From Petaurus breviceps papuanus (taxonomy: Eukaryota; Chordata; Mammalia; Diprotodontia; Petauridae), in assembly GCA_028583685.1 (NCBI GenBank), contig JAMXIF010001194.1, forward strand, positions 22,360,313 through 22,424,312: 64,000 nucleotides of DNA, written 5' to 3'. Below the pieces are notes generated by a model that ran no database searches, had not been told where the DNA came from, and was given only the letters and a program-made list of their open reading frames with translations. Shown here in pieces: positions 24,394-37,099 of the stretch (within the stretch, counting starts at the first letter, position 1; each line of letters opens with the position of its first letter). The position numbers and the translations under genes were made by a program.

Positions 24394-24891
24394 CTACTTT
24401 TTAAATACAATAACAAATATAATTCCGTGTATAAAAAACTTAACCATTTCCCAAGATAGGACCTTTTCAGAATACAGAATTATACTGAAATGGTTCTAAA
24501 TACTAAAGTAATCCTACTCCAAAAATATTATTATGCATAAAAACCCTAAACTTTATTATTCATGTTGTCTCTCATTGATAGCAAGTTTGTCTAATCCTAG
24601 GCTATCTACCTTTGACCATTCAACATATTCTGGAATCACTTTTTAAATTTCTGCTTGCATAAGCTTAAAAAACAAAAATTTGAAAAAACAATTTAAAAGG
24701 CGCAAGAGAATATGTATTACATTCCAAAGCCAAATTAAAGAGATTTATCCATAGTACAGGTTCCCTTCCACAAATAAGGAAAATCAATGATCTGTAAATG
24801 GTAAGAAAACCCTCCTTCAAAAATCTTACAAAAAGTCAGATTAGCTATATGCAAATGAGTCCTATGAGTTATATGCATTAAAGCTCTTTAC

Positions 24892-24969
24892 CTGATACAA
24901 TTTTTCAAGTAAACACTGAGGAAATTCTTCTTGGAAAATTCCTGAAATGGATGCTGCTCCTCCTGACTA
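24892..24969 (-). other. DIDO1: Candidate DIDO1 5'UTR exon
   Basis: On the minus strand a pyrimidine-rich tract TTTTTTCCCTCACTCTTAG precedes 24969 and the donor ATCAG|GTAAAG follows 24892, giving a 78-nt exon-like block. It lies between the first-exon candidates (29.7/32.7 kb) and the first coding exon (12.4 kb), where DIDO1 5'UTR exons are expected. Transcript evidence is needed; a chance pair of splice sites is possible. Confidence 0.45.
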
Positions 24970-27900
24970 CTAAGAGTGAGGGAAAAAAGACTGGAGAGGA
25001 GAAAAAGGAAGGACTATCAGACAGAAAGAGAAGGATTATATCAATATTAGAATTTTTCAAACGTTTTCCCCAATTTTACCTACTAATAAGTTAGGGCTTA
25101 GTTCAAGGCAAATTTTATTTGAGCTAGGAAATCAGTATCAGTTCTCAAACTATAAATCGTGTGATTTTTTCACAAAAGGTTTAGAGTAGTCAACAGTACA
25201 AAAATCCCCCTTTCACGCTCAGGCTATTTACTATTTGCTTCTTTCACTAACGTAAAACATAGGAAAGAGAAAAGGCTCCAGTAACTATTTTCCTACTTTT
25301 CTGGTTCCTCTGCCAGGTTTTGGGTCAGTTTTTATCTTCTGAATTTGCTGTCTGCCTTTCAAAGTGAAGTATTCAACACCCAATTTGCTGTCACAAAAAA
25401 ACCTTTGTAAGAGGGACAAAAATTGTCTTTAAATTGTCCATAATTTAAATCCTGGAATATGAAAGCCAGAATCAAGAAGTATATAAACTCTTTGAATGTG
25501 GAAGGTCTTCCTGAACTCCCAATTGTAGCTTATATGAATCAACCGTAACATTTTTATATATCTAAATGAAAAGCACTAAAACTTGTGAGCTGATATGCAT
25601 TTGATTGACCACAGCATAATTTGCATGCTATGAAATTTTACTCTCCAATTCACAATTCAAGGTAATTAGTACTTGCTTAACAACAAGTGATATTATTTTA
25701 GCTATCATTGTTCCAATTAAACAATTAAATTACAAGTTAGTTAACAATTTGTTTTTAATTTAGCCTACCATTTAAAAGGTAAAAGTCTACTAAAAGAGTC
25801 TTCTATTCAAAGGACCGGACTCTGGAATACACTTTCATTCTGACATCTTCCAATTATGAAACTTCAAAGAAAAATATGGTATTAGAAGGAAAATTTCCTC
25901 ATCCCAGTCTAACAATAATAAGCATTTCTTAAATCCCTACTAAATACCAGGGTACTGTGCTCAGTCCTAGGAATGCAAAGAGAAAATCCTTCCCAAATCC
26001 CTACCTTAAAGAGCTTACATTCTATCTGGGGAAATAACACTGTATATGTTATTTTGAGGTTCACAGAAAGGTCCCCAGGTGTTACAAAACCATCATTCAA
26101 AGTACTGGATAAAGATTTAAATTACAGAAAATCAGTCATTTCTTTCACAACCAAGACCTCCTTCCTAATAATGATTTAGTAAGTTTCATCTATATATAGT
26201 TGCGAAAGTTTAATGCAAACTCCTTGTAGGCCAAGACTGTTTTGGTTTTGTCCTGGCATCATCAGAAACTATCACAATGCCTGGAAGACATTATGGGTAT
26301 TCAATAAATGTATGGATTGAAAAATATTTTGTTTACTATAACAAATCTGTATTTCTGCCTATCAAAAGGTACCACACTAACTTATGAGTATCACAAAAGT
26401 CAGGTAAAAAATTTAGGCAGAATGAAAAACCATTTTTTGCTATTTCTCCAAAATGGCCAAAAGACACCAAACACATGTAAGCCAAGAAATACTGAGTTAA
26501 CTTTAAAAAATAAACTAAGAGCGATCCAGAATGAATTGTGGTTATAAAGGATAAACACACCTTTTAGTGCATTCATGTGCTAATAACTGATAATGAATGT
26601 TAACTGTACTTCTATAGGGCTATAGAGTGAAGTGATTTGCCCATAATAACTACTATATTCTAGTTGGCACAACTGTCAGAGAACGGAATACTGCATACTG
26701 CATTTCTATCAGAATTTGAACACCTGCATAACTAGTCCCCAAAACTCTTCCATGAAGTTTTATTCCCAGTTTTGCCTCCTGACTCATCCTGCCAAACTTA
26801 TCTAAATCTAACCCCATTTTCTCCACAGATGCTGTTCTGGTCACTCCCACAAACACTGATATTGTTTCATAAACTCCTATAATAGCACTTCTCATATGAA
26901 CCATTCCTTATGGCACTCATATGGCAGCCTTGCACTTTTCTTATTACCTTCTAATTCTATCTCCCAGGATACCTAATGGTTCTGAGCTCAATTAATACTA
27001 GCTGAATTGAACAATTTTTGTAAATATGTACATATAACATGTAGCTAATACTTATAATAGGTATCCAACTACTGCCTGTCCTTTATATATATTCAGGAAT
27101 GTATACCACTCTTAAAAGCATTGCATTAGATGCTACTTTCAAGTATCCCCTGGTAAACAACTTAGGAACCCACCAAGTGACAGCCTTAACATTCACTTAT
27201 ATTCTAAAATTAGAGATTTGAACTTGTTGAACTTTTAAGATTCCTTCCATCTCTAACGTGCCAGGATTTGGTTTCCACAATCTGAATGACTAAATTATCT
27301 TTCCTAGAAGATCTATATGTCTGGGCTGGGGGAAAAGTCAGAATTCTGACTTTTACATTTTAGTACAAATCATTTCAAAATGGGAAATTCTGTGAATGCA
27401 TTTTAAGCAATTCATAATAACTGAGATATTATATGCCACTGTATATTTAAACCTAATTCAAAATACAGTTATCAAACAGAAAAATTTTGAAAAAAGTGGG
27501 AGTTCCTACTATGTCCTAATACGATAAGCATTTTGATTGGACTGTAGCAAAAGGGTTCAGATGTGATCTATTCACATGAAGGTGACATAGGGAAAAACCA
27601 AGGAGTTGTACAAAATCATAAATTTTTATTTATCTACAAATAAAACATGTTCAAGTCTCTAGAAGTAAACAAAACAGAAAAGATTTGGAAGGATAGTGAT
27701 TTAGATATGGCTATATTAAGTCCAAATGATTAAATAGGATATCATATAAAAAACAAAATCTTGAAACAAGGGCATTGGGGATAGAGAATTCTTCAAAACC
27801 ACAAATTAATATTAAAGTTCCAGCCAAATTTTATAAAAAGACCAGAAGTAGTTTTATTCCTAGCCTTTCTAATCGAAAAGAATTCTCAATTATAGGGATA

Positions 27901-29681
27901 TATAATAATACAGAAAAGCACGAAAAAGAAAACTTTTTTAAAAAGTCGACCAGGGTCAAATAAAGGCAGTCAGAAGCAGGTTTTGCATTTTCATGGAGAT
28001 TATTTAAAAGGTCTATTAAAAGTTAACAGATTATCTCCAGCCTATACCCGGAGGGAAGGAGGAGGCAGGTAAAGAAGAATTGGCCTCCACTTGTGTAGAA
28101 AACAATTATTTTTAACATGTACAGACACTGCTTGCTTCATGGACTAAGAAAATTGATTTCAACAGGTTATTGGTTATATAGGCTTATATTGTCATCTGCA
28201 CAGCTGATGGAGCTAAACAATATTGTGTTTAGCCCACACAATCTGCAAGACAATTTAAAATATATAACAGCAATGAAATTAATAAAACTCCGGGAAAACT
28301 GTAAATAACAAATATGCATGCTCATTTTTAACTAAAAATTTGTTATCCAATCTCCCTCTCCCACAATTCATTTATATCCAGTGGTTAAATTAACAAACAA
28401 GTTTTCGCCATCTTTCAGCAAAGGCTATGAAAAGTGAGCAATAAAGCCGCCGTTCTGATTAGCAATACATGTATTACTTTTAGATTTACTCTAAAGCACG
28501 AAACGAACCCTTCCATTAAAGTATTTCAGAAATTAAAAAAAAAAAAACACACTAGTCCCATAAAGTTATCATGAGACGTTACCATGGCCATTACATATTA
28601 CTAGGCTCTTTATTTCTAATCCCACAATTTAATGGCAATTCTATAGACCGAACAAAGGACAAATGGTAAAGGATGAAGATTTTATTTAGTTTTGGGGTAA
28701 TTTTGTTAGCTGGGAATTAAAACTCGTCTGCAAGAATATGTTGCATGTAACTGCAATACAGCAAATTCTGATCCTTTTCTAAATATTTCCAAAAAATCAC
28801 TAAGATGCGATGTAGTGGATAGTTACTCCACTGAAACTCAAGCATTCCAAAAGTCTTCCTCCAAAAGATCAGAGGACAGAAACTATCTTATAATTCACGT
28901 GTATTCCCAGAAAGTCCAAGGGTTCTGTGGACCAAAGTAGTTACTCAGTAAATACTTGACTGGAAAATTCTCAGAGGGGTTACAACCTCTTAACTGCTCA
29001 TACAATGAAAGAGCTTCTCTGTTAAAAAGTGAGAGGTTTGAATATAGGACAACTGGACTCTAATTTTCAGGTCTATTCTAACAATCTAACCTAGATGGTC
29101 AAGGACTACCCTTCCACCCCCGAATCCCACGCACAATCAGGCCGGGAAATGAGTGCAGGAGAAAGCTCGGGCAGGAGGGTGGGTGGGTGCGGCTCAGCAC
29201 ATCGGGCTTGTGGGAGGATCGGGCCGATCGGTACAGATCAAATCCCACTACTAGGTATAATCATGTTATTATGATGCCAGTGCAGTCACAGAAGGAAGAA
29301 GTCTGGAGAAAGGAAACGCTGGGTGGAGGTAGGACAGAGATGGGCACGGGGGCAGATCGAGTGGGGAAAGCCCGGGCGGGACAGGAAAGCCCTACGCTAG
29401 GGGCGTGGAGTGGGGAATTTGTCCGACTCCCGCCAATCCCCCAGGGTCCTGGGCCCAGGCAAGAAGGGGGCGCCCTGAAGCCCGCTACCCCGCCCGGGAG
29501 CAGGCGGCGGCCGCCATTTTCTCCGCGGGCCCCGAGCTCGAAGGACGAGAGACGAGGCCCGCACAGGCCCCTTGTGTGAGCCGATGAAGCCGAGTCCTTC
29601 GCTTCCCTCTTTCCCTTTGTGCCGGCCACACACGGCGAGGGCTGGGGCCCTCCTCCCGGGGGCCCCAGGGTCGTGACTTAC
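24970..29681. other. DIDO1 intron, repeat-poor
   Basis: AT-rich sequence with few clear repeats: a diverged interspersed repeat (25905-26050) and an L2 tail (26215-26310). No gene is recognised. From about 29150 rightwards GC and CpG content rise into the promoter island. The open frames around 29187-29694 are by-products of GC-rich sequence. Confidence 0.55.
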
Positions 29682-29950
29682 CGGCTGGCCTCAAGGCCTC
29701 CCAGGTCTCGCAGCCATTTCCTACCGAATGCAGCTAATGGGCCGGGGGGCAGTCTGGGCGGCTGCCTGCGACGCCGCCCAACGAGGCGCGACGGCAAGAG
29801 GGGTAGCGGCGCCGAGGCGTGTGTTTAGGGAGCCATTTGGGGGAAAAAAAACCACGGCGACCCCTTCCTGAGAGGAGGAGCTACTGCAGGCTCCGCGAAT
29901 CAGCCTCCTCCCTCCCCCAAGGAAGACCGGAAACGAGAGTGAACCCCAAA
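29500..29950 (-). promoter_or_regulatory. DIDO1: DIDO1 proximal CpG-island promoter
   Basis: CpG-rich block next to a minus-strand first exon. A TATA-less, broad-start promoter is inferred from composition. AAAATGGCGGCCGCC on the minus strand (29506-29520) is a YY1-type site just inside the first intron, a common place for YY1 in housekeeping genes. The island extends left to about 29150. Confidence 0.7.
29682..29865 (-). other. DIDO1: DIDO1 non-coding exon 1 (proximal)
   Basis: A strong donor on the minus strand, CAGCCG|GTAAGTCAC, sets the 3' edge at 29682. The exon body is CpG-rich; its start near 29850-29870 is a guess. It has no long open frame in the DIDO1 frame, so it is 5'UTR. Confidence 0.6.
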
Positions 29951-32663
29951 ACGGAAATTTCGGATTATGCGAGACTTCCGGAGAACTGGATCCCGTAGGT
30001 GGTGGGTGGGATGGTCCATCATTCAGTTGTGAATTGCAAATTTATTCTCTTCAGTGGCGTGGGGGTACCTAGTTTTCAAATCTCCCCAGACTAGTTCTAG
30101 TAAAACACTTCTGGACCAATGTTCCTAAAATCCTGTTTGTCATGCTGTTTGCCAGCTCAAGAAGCTATTGTTGTTTCTACATAATGCTACATTATGACAG
30201 ATTTTCTTTTTTCTGTTAGCTTTAAATGTTTTTCATGGAAATACCCCTCATCTACCTCCAAACTAGGGTAATGCAGAGCACAAAGCTTGTAGAACCTTTT
30301 GTACCTTAGTACTTTCTTCTAGATGCATGTTCCCACCTTAGTAACAAAAAAGATAGCACAGCTTTAGAGATGAAGGAGATTTTAGAGGCCATCTAATCCA
30401 ACCCATGGAACAACTAGATAGGGAAGCAGATACAGGTGCTACTAAGGAAGGCTCACCTTTTTGAGTTCAAATCTGACCTCAGACATTAGCTGTGACCCCG
30501 CCCCGTTTGCCTCAGTTTCCTCATCTATAAAATGAGCTGGAGAAGGAAATGGCAAACCACTCCAGTGTCTTTTCCAAGAAAACCCCAGATGGAGTTAGGA
30601 AGAGTGGAACAGGATGGAATAAAGTCTGGGACAGGATGGAATAAAGTCCCAACTCATCATTTTACAACTGGAGGTCCAAGGAGGTTAAATGATTGTGCCC
30701 CAAATCTCAATTTAAATTTGGATCCTCAGATGCCCACAAGGTGTGAACAAAATATGGGAATTGGGAACTTTTACAAGGGTAAGTGATCCAAGGAACAACT
30801 TAAAGAACTTTTAAAATACATTCCACCCACAGGTAAGGATCATGGAAATTACATAGAGAGGCAGAATGATACTTAGGACAAAGTACTGGGAGGGGGAGGC
30901 AGCTAGGAAGTGAACTCAATTAACTGTGCTGATGCTTTTTCATTCCTGTTCAACAAAATTCAATAGCTTACTTAAATCTGTACAGAAGGTATGGCCAAAG
31001 GCCTGAAAACATTTAGTTAAAGTGTGAGGAATACAGTTGCTGAATAGCTAAAAACTCAGGACCAGGAACTTAAGTGATGATTTCTTCTAGGCTTCTTTCC
31101 TCAACTTTGGGTGTAGAATCAGGGGAAATGTACAAGGATATGTAGAAGAATGCCTACTTGGTACAATCTGACCCCATCCAAATATAAATACAAATGATTT
31201 AACATAGGCAAGAAGACATTTAAAAGTAAATGATTTGGGGGGAGGGAGCCATAATAGCCAACAATTCTCTCGAAAATGTTAGCCATTCAAATTTAGCTAG
31301 AAGAGTCAAGCCTTCATTTACAGAAACAATGGATTATTCCAAAGACCCCAAGGTAGGTCTACAGCAGAAGTAGTGGGCCTTAAATATAAATTAAAAGGAG
31401 TCCGAGGTGAGAAAATTTTCAGCTCTAAGCTCCAGTTTCTTCCAGATTTTACTCTTCCCACCAGGAGTGTGGCTAGCTACAACTCACCTCCTTTCCAAGA
31501 AAAAGGTCTCAGAAAATTACTAAGCTATAGTTTGTGGCTATTATTAGTTTAATTTTAAGAGCCAAAGAGATGTTAGCCTAGGCACACATTTTAGAAAATA
31601 CATAACAAAGATGGTCCAAATGGGTGATTCCCAGAGCATAGAGACATTTTAAAGATTAAGTCAAACTAATTTTTATCAATATTTTTACTGTACATACCCA
31701 TGTTAAATACACATAGATTAGGTACACACCATGCAAACATCTATAAGGGAAGCTGAGGGATGTGAAAAATGTAGTCAGCAGGATTGTGTGTGGCAAAGGA
31801 AGATGGGAAACCTAGACAAGGAGACATCAGGTTTTCTCTAGTGGCATCTGAAAGAGGTGTACATTTATTACATACACTGTGTCCATACAAGAAGGGTACT
31901 TTTCCAGTAATTCTTTTAAATGAAATAAGGTAATTAGCAAAATTTCAAAGTAGCAATAGAAAATCAGCCATATAAAAGTCCAATTGTTCTTTAAAAAAGA
32001 AAAAAGCCCCTTACAGAAAGCACAGTAATGTCAAAAGCTGTATGCAGATTCCAAAAGAAAAATCCCATCAGAAAAAAAAAAAGATGAACTAGGCAAAAAA
32101 TAAAAATGCCTATTTTATTTTCGTTTAATTGCCAGCATCTCAGAAGTTGGGGGGAAAACACAGGTTTAATTTTGGAGCTCCTTGTACGGTTATACAAGCA
32201 CCAGCTAATGTTTGGTTAATGTTTCCATGAGACCTCCCTCCCCAAATCACGGGATACGTCAAATTCTAAAAGTAGCTCTTTTCACATTTGTATTAGTTCT
32301 GAAAGACAGTAAAGGTCGAAACTGAATCTCATCTTTTATTCCTTAAGACTTAGCCCAATGATCCTTTCTGTGGAATTCTGATTATCGCTTTCCCTCCCTT
32401 CCACTAGCCGAAAAAGAATAAGCTATAAAAAGTCGAGAGAAGGGTCTCTGCGTACTGGGTGGTTGCCTGATTCCCAGCTCCAGGGGCCTGCCCGAGAAGC
32501 CCTAAAAACCAACGGAAGGCTCATCCATGATTTCAAAGCCTTCTTTCTTTGGGGCTCCTTCCTTTCCTCCACCACTGGCAGTTTAAAATAAAATTATTTT
32601 GGGGGGGGGTGTAAAACTTTTAAAATTCCTCCTGCTGTCCTTCTGGGGATCATAGCTTTTTAC
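29950..32663. other. Spacer between the two DIDO1 first exons
   Basis: AT-rich sequence between two promoter islands. It contains part of an old CORE-SINE (30370-30420), an RTE-tailed SINE (30430-30660) and a short SINE fragment near 30895-30920. No gene is recognised. Confidence 0.55.
30430..30660 (+). repeat. SINE with an RTE/BovB-like tail
   Basis: The tail GAGAAGGAAATGGCAAACCA, then CTCCAGTGTCTTTTCCAAG and AAAACCCCAGATGGAG, is the 3' end shared with RTE-clade LINEs (compare the BovB tail of ruminants). RTE machinery therefore probably mobilised it. The full-length counterpart on the minus strand is at 33085-33322. Confidence 0.75.
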
Positions 32664-32825
32664 CTGCAATATCCCTTCAGGTATTGTGCTGCAAAGACTT
32701 CTCTTCCCGACTCTAAAGCGGCGTCTGTCCAGCATCTACGGAGGCTGAAGAAGCTGCGGCGGCTCGAGTTAACGTCGCTTCTCCTCCCAGTACGACGCCT
32801 TTCCCGGAAACGCCATCTTTTGTAG
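32664..32825 (-). other. DIDO1: Alternative non-coding first exon (distal), probably DIDO1
   Basis: GC-rich block whose minus strand ends in a donor GATATTGCAG|GTAAAA at 32664. It starts near AAAGATGGCG (32811-32820 on the minus strand), a YY1 site typical of the first bases of TATA-less transcripts, with an ETS-like TTTCCGGGAAA next to it. The ATG in the YY1 site opens a 15-codon upstream ORF (MAFPGKASYWEEKRR). It most likely splices to DIDO1 3 kb downstream; it could also start an unrelated non-coding RNA. Confidence 0.5.
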
Positions 32826-33084
32826 GCGTGGCTTCACCCCTCAAACCTATCCCGCTTTACCAAGGAATCAAAATAATAGCCTTAATTTTCACAGCTGAAT
32901 TGCCTGTGAATGAGAAAGTTGGGGGGAAAAAACCCAATCAAGACCCCAGGAGGGAGTTGATGGTAGCTTGTGGATACCGTCCTTTCCTGTCCATTCCATA
33001 AACTCTATGCTCATTAAAGAGTGATTTCTAAAGCCTTAGTTAATCAAATCTTGATAGTATTTAGGTAGGCACGAAGTCAATAAG

Positions 33085-33322
33085 GACTTGATGATGTTCA
33101 ATCGGTCCGACTGTTACTGACCCTATTTGGGATTTTCTTGGCAAAGATACTGAAGTAGTTTGACATTTCCTTCTCCAGCTCATTTTACAGATAAGGAAAC
33201 TGAGACAAATTTTGGGTTAAATTACTTGCCCAGTGTCACACTGCTAGTAAATGTCTGAAGTCAAATTTGAACTCAGGTCTTCCTGACCCCAGGCCCTGAG
33301 CTTTATTCATTTAGCTGTCCAT
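33085..33322 (-). repeat. SINE with an RTE-like tail, full length
   Basis: Reverse-strand copy of the family at 30430: the complement of GAGAAGGAAATG and CCAAGAAAATCCCAAATAGG is at the left, and the CORE and tRNA-related head is at the right. Confidence 0.7.
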
Positions 33323-34204
33323 AGTAAGTACATACTTAGTGAGAGCCTAACATGTTGTAATAACTGTGCTAAGCACAGCAGGGTATACAAAGATTAAAGA
33401 CAGTCCTTGCCCCCAAAGAAATTAATGTCTAATGGGGGAGACAACTTGCAAAAAACTACATACAATTTACATACACACACACAGTCTATATGTGATAAAT
33501 AGGAAATGATCAAGAGGGGCACTAGAATTATATGGGATTTGGGGAAAGGCTTCCTGCAGAAGGTGGTTCATTTATTAGTTCTTCATCAGTGAACCTGGAC
33601 TGTGTACTTGGTCATGAGTAAAGTCCACTTTTGTTGAGTGGAATTCAAGACAGAGGCTGGGGGTGGGGAGGGAGGGAGAAGGAGGGAGGAGGGAAACTTT
33701 TCAATACATGTCAACTGAAGACTGTAGTATTTGAGATAATGGGGAATATTCATATACCACTATTATAAAGAAATAAGAAAATTTCAGAGAAATTTGCAAA
33801 GACTTGCATGCACAGATGTAGAGAGAAATAAAGAGCCAAGGGAACAATCTATTACTCCATGATCACAATAATGTAAAGAAAACATTGAAAAACATCAGAA
33901 CTCTAATGCAGTGATTTCAGATGATAAGAAAGCATGCAGAGGTGAACTACAGCTGCAAAGTTTAGCCCTACTTTGCCAGATATGGCACATGTTAGGATAT
34001 TTTGCTTTGATATACTTTGGAAAAGATTCTTTTTGGTAGGTAGGGAGAAGTTGGGAGTCATTGGGAAGTGACCTGTTTTTAAAAAGCATTAATAGAACTT
34101 TTTTTTTTTAAGGAAGCCAAGAAACCCTATCAAAACAATTTCTGCAATTAATCTCTTCAAGGATCCAACCTAACTTTCAGTTACGTATAAGAAACTGAAT
34201 TTTT

Positions 34205-34354
34205 GGGGCAGCCAGGTGGTGCAGTGAGTACGAGCGCCGGCCCGGAGTTGGGAGACCTGGGATTGGTTTCGGCCTCAGATACTTGGCACCCACTCAAAAT
34301 AACTGGCCATGTAACCTTGAGCAAGTTACTTAACCTCAATTGCTTAAAAAAAAA
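34205..34354 (+). repeat. Type B SINE monomer
   Basis: It begins GGGGCAGCCAGGTGGTGCAG and shows GTAACCTTGAGCAAGTTACT and CTCAATTGCTTA then an A tail. It is flanked by AACTGAATTTTT and AACTGATTTTTT, a slightly diverged target-site duplication. This family supplies both halves of the dimeric SINEs. Confidence 0.85.
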
Positions 34355-35024
34355 CAACTGATTTTTTTTCAGGATACAAAATGGCAAGAACTCCTGCTAT
34401 CATGATACCCATTTTTGTACATGAAACATATATACGCAAATAAGCATAGTGAAAGTTAGTGTCATGCAAAGAAAATGTAAAGGCAAATCAGCAAAAAGAA
34501 ATTTGAGGAAAGATTCCTTTCAGCTGGGGGTAGATTACTTTTCATGGAGGAGGTGAGAGGTAGCACCTTCATAAAGAAAGGCTGAAGGGTTTCAACAAGA
34601 GATTTGGAGGGAGTATATTCTTTCAAGTAATGTACTTGGATGGGAATAGTATGAAAAGGTGGAACATTTAGTATGGCAGTCTGACTAGCACAGAGGGATA
34701 AAGAAGACTAATGCCAGGTGGCTGAGAGCTTTAAATGCCAGGCTAAGGCTTTTGTGTTTTATCCTACAGGTAGTGAGGAGCTAGAGAAAGTTTCTGAGAA
34801 AGGCAACTGGGAAAGTTATTTTATAGTTTAGGATAACTAAAGAACATATTGAAGAGGAGAATAGAGGCAGGGAAACCAAGTAGGTTTGCAGGAGACTATT
34901 TCCACAAGATTGCAATAGTCTGAGATATAATAAGGATAGGCATTATTTACCAACAAAAGAGATTAACATCACTATTCTAAAGCATTTTTAAATCAGAGAT
35001 TTCCTCTTTTGAAGGGTCTAGATA

Positions 35025-35225
35025 CAGGAGTGGGGAACCTGTGGCCTCCAGACTATGTGGCCCTCTAGATCCCCAAGTGTGGCCCTTTGACTGAATCCAA
35101 ACTTCAAAGAACAAATCCCCTTAATAAAAGGATTTGTTCTGTAAAACTTGGACTCAGTCAAAAGGCCACACCCAAGGACCTAGTAGGCCAAATGTGGCCT
35201 TGAGTTCATAGGTTCCTCACCCCTG
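35025..35225. mobile_element. Palindromic hAT miniature element, copy 1
   Basis: Almost the whole 200 bp is one inverted repeat: CAGGAGTGGGGAACCTGTGG at the left mirrors the right end CATAGGTTCCTCACCCCTG, and the arms meet in the middle at AACAAATCC...GGATTTGTT. Termini of the CAGnGGTGGGGAACC type belong to marsupial Charlie-like hAT elements. It encodes nothing. Confidence 0.8.
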
Positions 35226-36043
35226 GTAGAGGATACTGGAACTCCCCAGTATCTTATCAGTATCCTAAACTTGTACCTTCAGGACAGAAACCACTCAATC
35301 CCTCTTCTCATCTGTGCCCTAAATGGTATTCCACATCAGCTAGTGAGTGTCTACACCATCAGGAGAGGATCAACTGTGAAAATGGAATGTTGGGATAAGG
35401 CAAACCTGGGGTTCACATGGACTATATGTAAAATGAGAGAGGATCGGACCATATTATTAAATCCCTTCCAGTTCTAAATTTCTGAAACTGACTTTGGAAC
35501 ATCTTTCTTTTACTGAACTCTGAAATTCCAATAATGGGACTAGTTTCTGTAGGTTAAAGCTTTGTCTCCAAGCATCAGTCATTTTTATCTCAGTGAATTA
35601 ATTTATGATATTGACCTGTTGCTTGGGCTATTCTGGCTTTGGCTTGATGACAAGCAACATACACTCAAAGCTCACCTGAAATACAACTTTGTCCTTGAAA
35701 AATTCCCTGATCCCCTTAGCCAGTTCATAGTTTCTTAAGATATAGAGTTAAGTGCCTTTACAGATGTTCTAGTCCAATCCTTTTATTCTATAAATAAAGA
35801 TGCTGAATCCCAGAGGGGGAATGACTTGTTCAAAGTCACACTGATAATAAAAAGCAGATCTAGACTTTGAATTTAGGTCCTCTGACATGAGAGGTGGTGT
35901 GGTCCAATGTTAACAGTGTGCTTGCTCTGAAAGCAAACAGGATCAAATTCTCAATCTACCATTTACTATCTGTGTGACTTGGAGAAAGTTACTTCTCTCT
36001 CTGAGCTTGTTTCTTCATCAGGAAAATAAGGGGGTTGACTAGT

Positions 36044-36240
36044 CAGGGGTGGGGAACCTAGGGCCTTAAGGGCACATATGGTTCTCTAAGTCCTCAAGTG
36101 TGGCCCTTTGAGTTCAAGTTTTACATTACACATCCTTTTATTAAGGGGATTTGTTCTGTGAAGTTTGAATTCAAAGGGTTGCACTTGAGGACCTAGAGGG
36201 CCACACTGGTGGCCTAGATGCCACAGGTTCCCCACCTCTA
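36044..36240. mobile_element. Palindromic hAT miniature element, copy 2, inside a MIR
   Basis: Same family as 35025-35225 (CAGGGGTGGGGAACC at the left, GGTTCCCCACCTCT at the right). It sits in a MIR: the MIR text GGGGTTGACTAG breaks off at the element and resumes as ACTAGAAGACTTCTGAGG after it, so ACTAG belongs to the duplicated target. Confidence 0.8.
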
Positions 36241-37099
36241 AACTAGAAGACTTCTGAGGTCCTTCCTCTCTATATCTATGACAATTTATGATATTAACTC
36301 TTGAGGATTTTTTTTCTCTCCACTCTGAAGATTACACTTATTTACCCTGATGCCCATTGACTGACAATCTTCTCCTCAAACCTCAAAGAACATTGTTTTG
36401 GACTTCTCCAATGCATTTATCACTTACTATTGTATATACAGCTATTTGTACATGTCATATACTCCTATACTGTTATGAGACAATGAAAACAGGGGCCAAT
36501 GATATTTGTACAACTTATCTCAGAACTGTTTTGAGGAATGTATGTTGTAATCCTTAAAGTGTGTTTTTTAAATTATGAAACTTTCCTTGACAACTACAAA
36601 CATTCAAATACTAAAACAGCAACAAAACAACAACAACAAAAATAACCTCAAATACTCCTGGCCTGGCTCTATGATCACCTCTTTGGGTATTCCCTGTTAT
36701 AAAAACTACAAGAAATGATGTGTGTAAATTAGCTATTTGATTCCTATTTCCCAACCCAAAAGATGTATATTTTAACATAGTGGCAGTTACATACTTTGTT
36801 TTCATGATTCTTTTTGACTATTTGTGTAAATTTGTAGGTATCATTATTTCCTTGTCTTTAATTACACAGTTGTCAATGTTTACTATTTTTGGTTGACCTT
36901 TCTTCACTTTCCATCACTTTATATAACTTCATATAGTCCTCTAAATTCTTCATATTCACAATTATATATTTAGAGTGGAAAGGGACTCTAGCTCCTGTTT
37001 CTTATGGTTCAGTATCTCATTACATTCTTATTCCATAATCAATGTCCTTCCTCAAACAATGTCCACTTAAATTTGTCTCTAGTGCTCCTATGAGCAGTT

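Larger units (their letters stand above)
12494..24891. other. Long DIDO1 5' intron region
   Basis: About 12 kb of AT-rich, non-coding DNA. Recognisable items: L2 3' ends (13010-13315, 18045-18200), a short hAT-like piece (13410-13490), a type A SINE (13995-14150), an hAT miniature element (15580-15905), MIR and MAR1-like SINEs (16895-17405), old L1 3' ends (22010-23130) and a dimeric SINE (24066-24393). A possible 40-nt exon with splice sites on the minus strand lies at 14226-14265. The ORFs here are short and match nothing. Confidence 0.55.

Noticed and set aside
29187-29828. Several overlapping Pro/Arg/Gly-rich open frames on both strands
   Set aside because: By-products of a CpG island, where stop codons are rare. 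They overlap each other on both strands and contain no recognisable domain.
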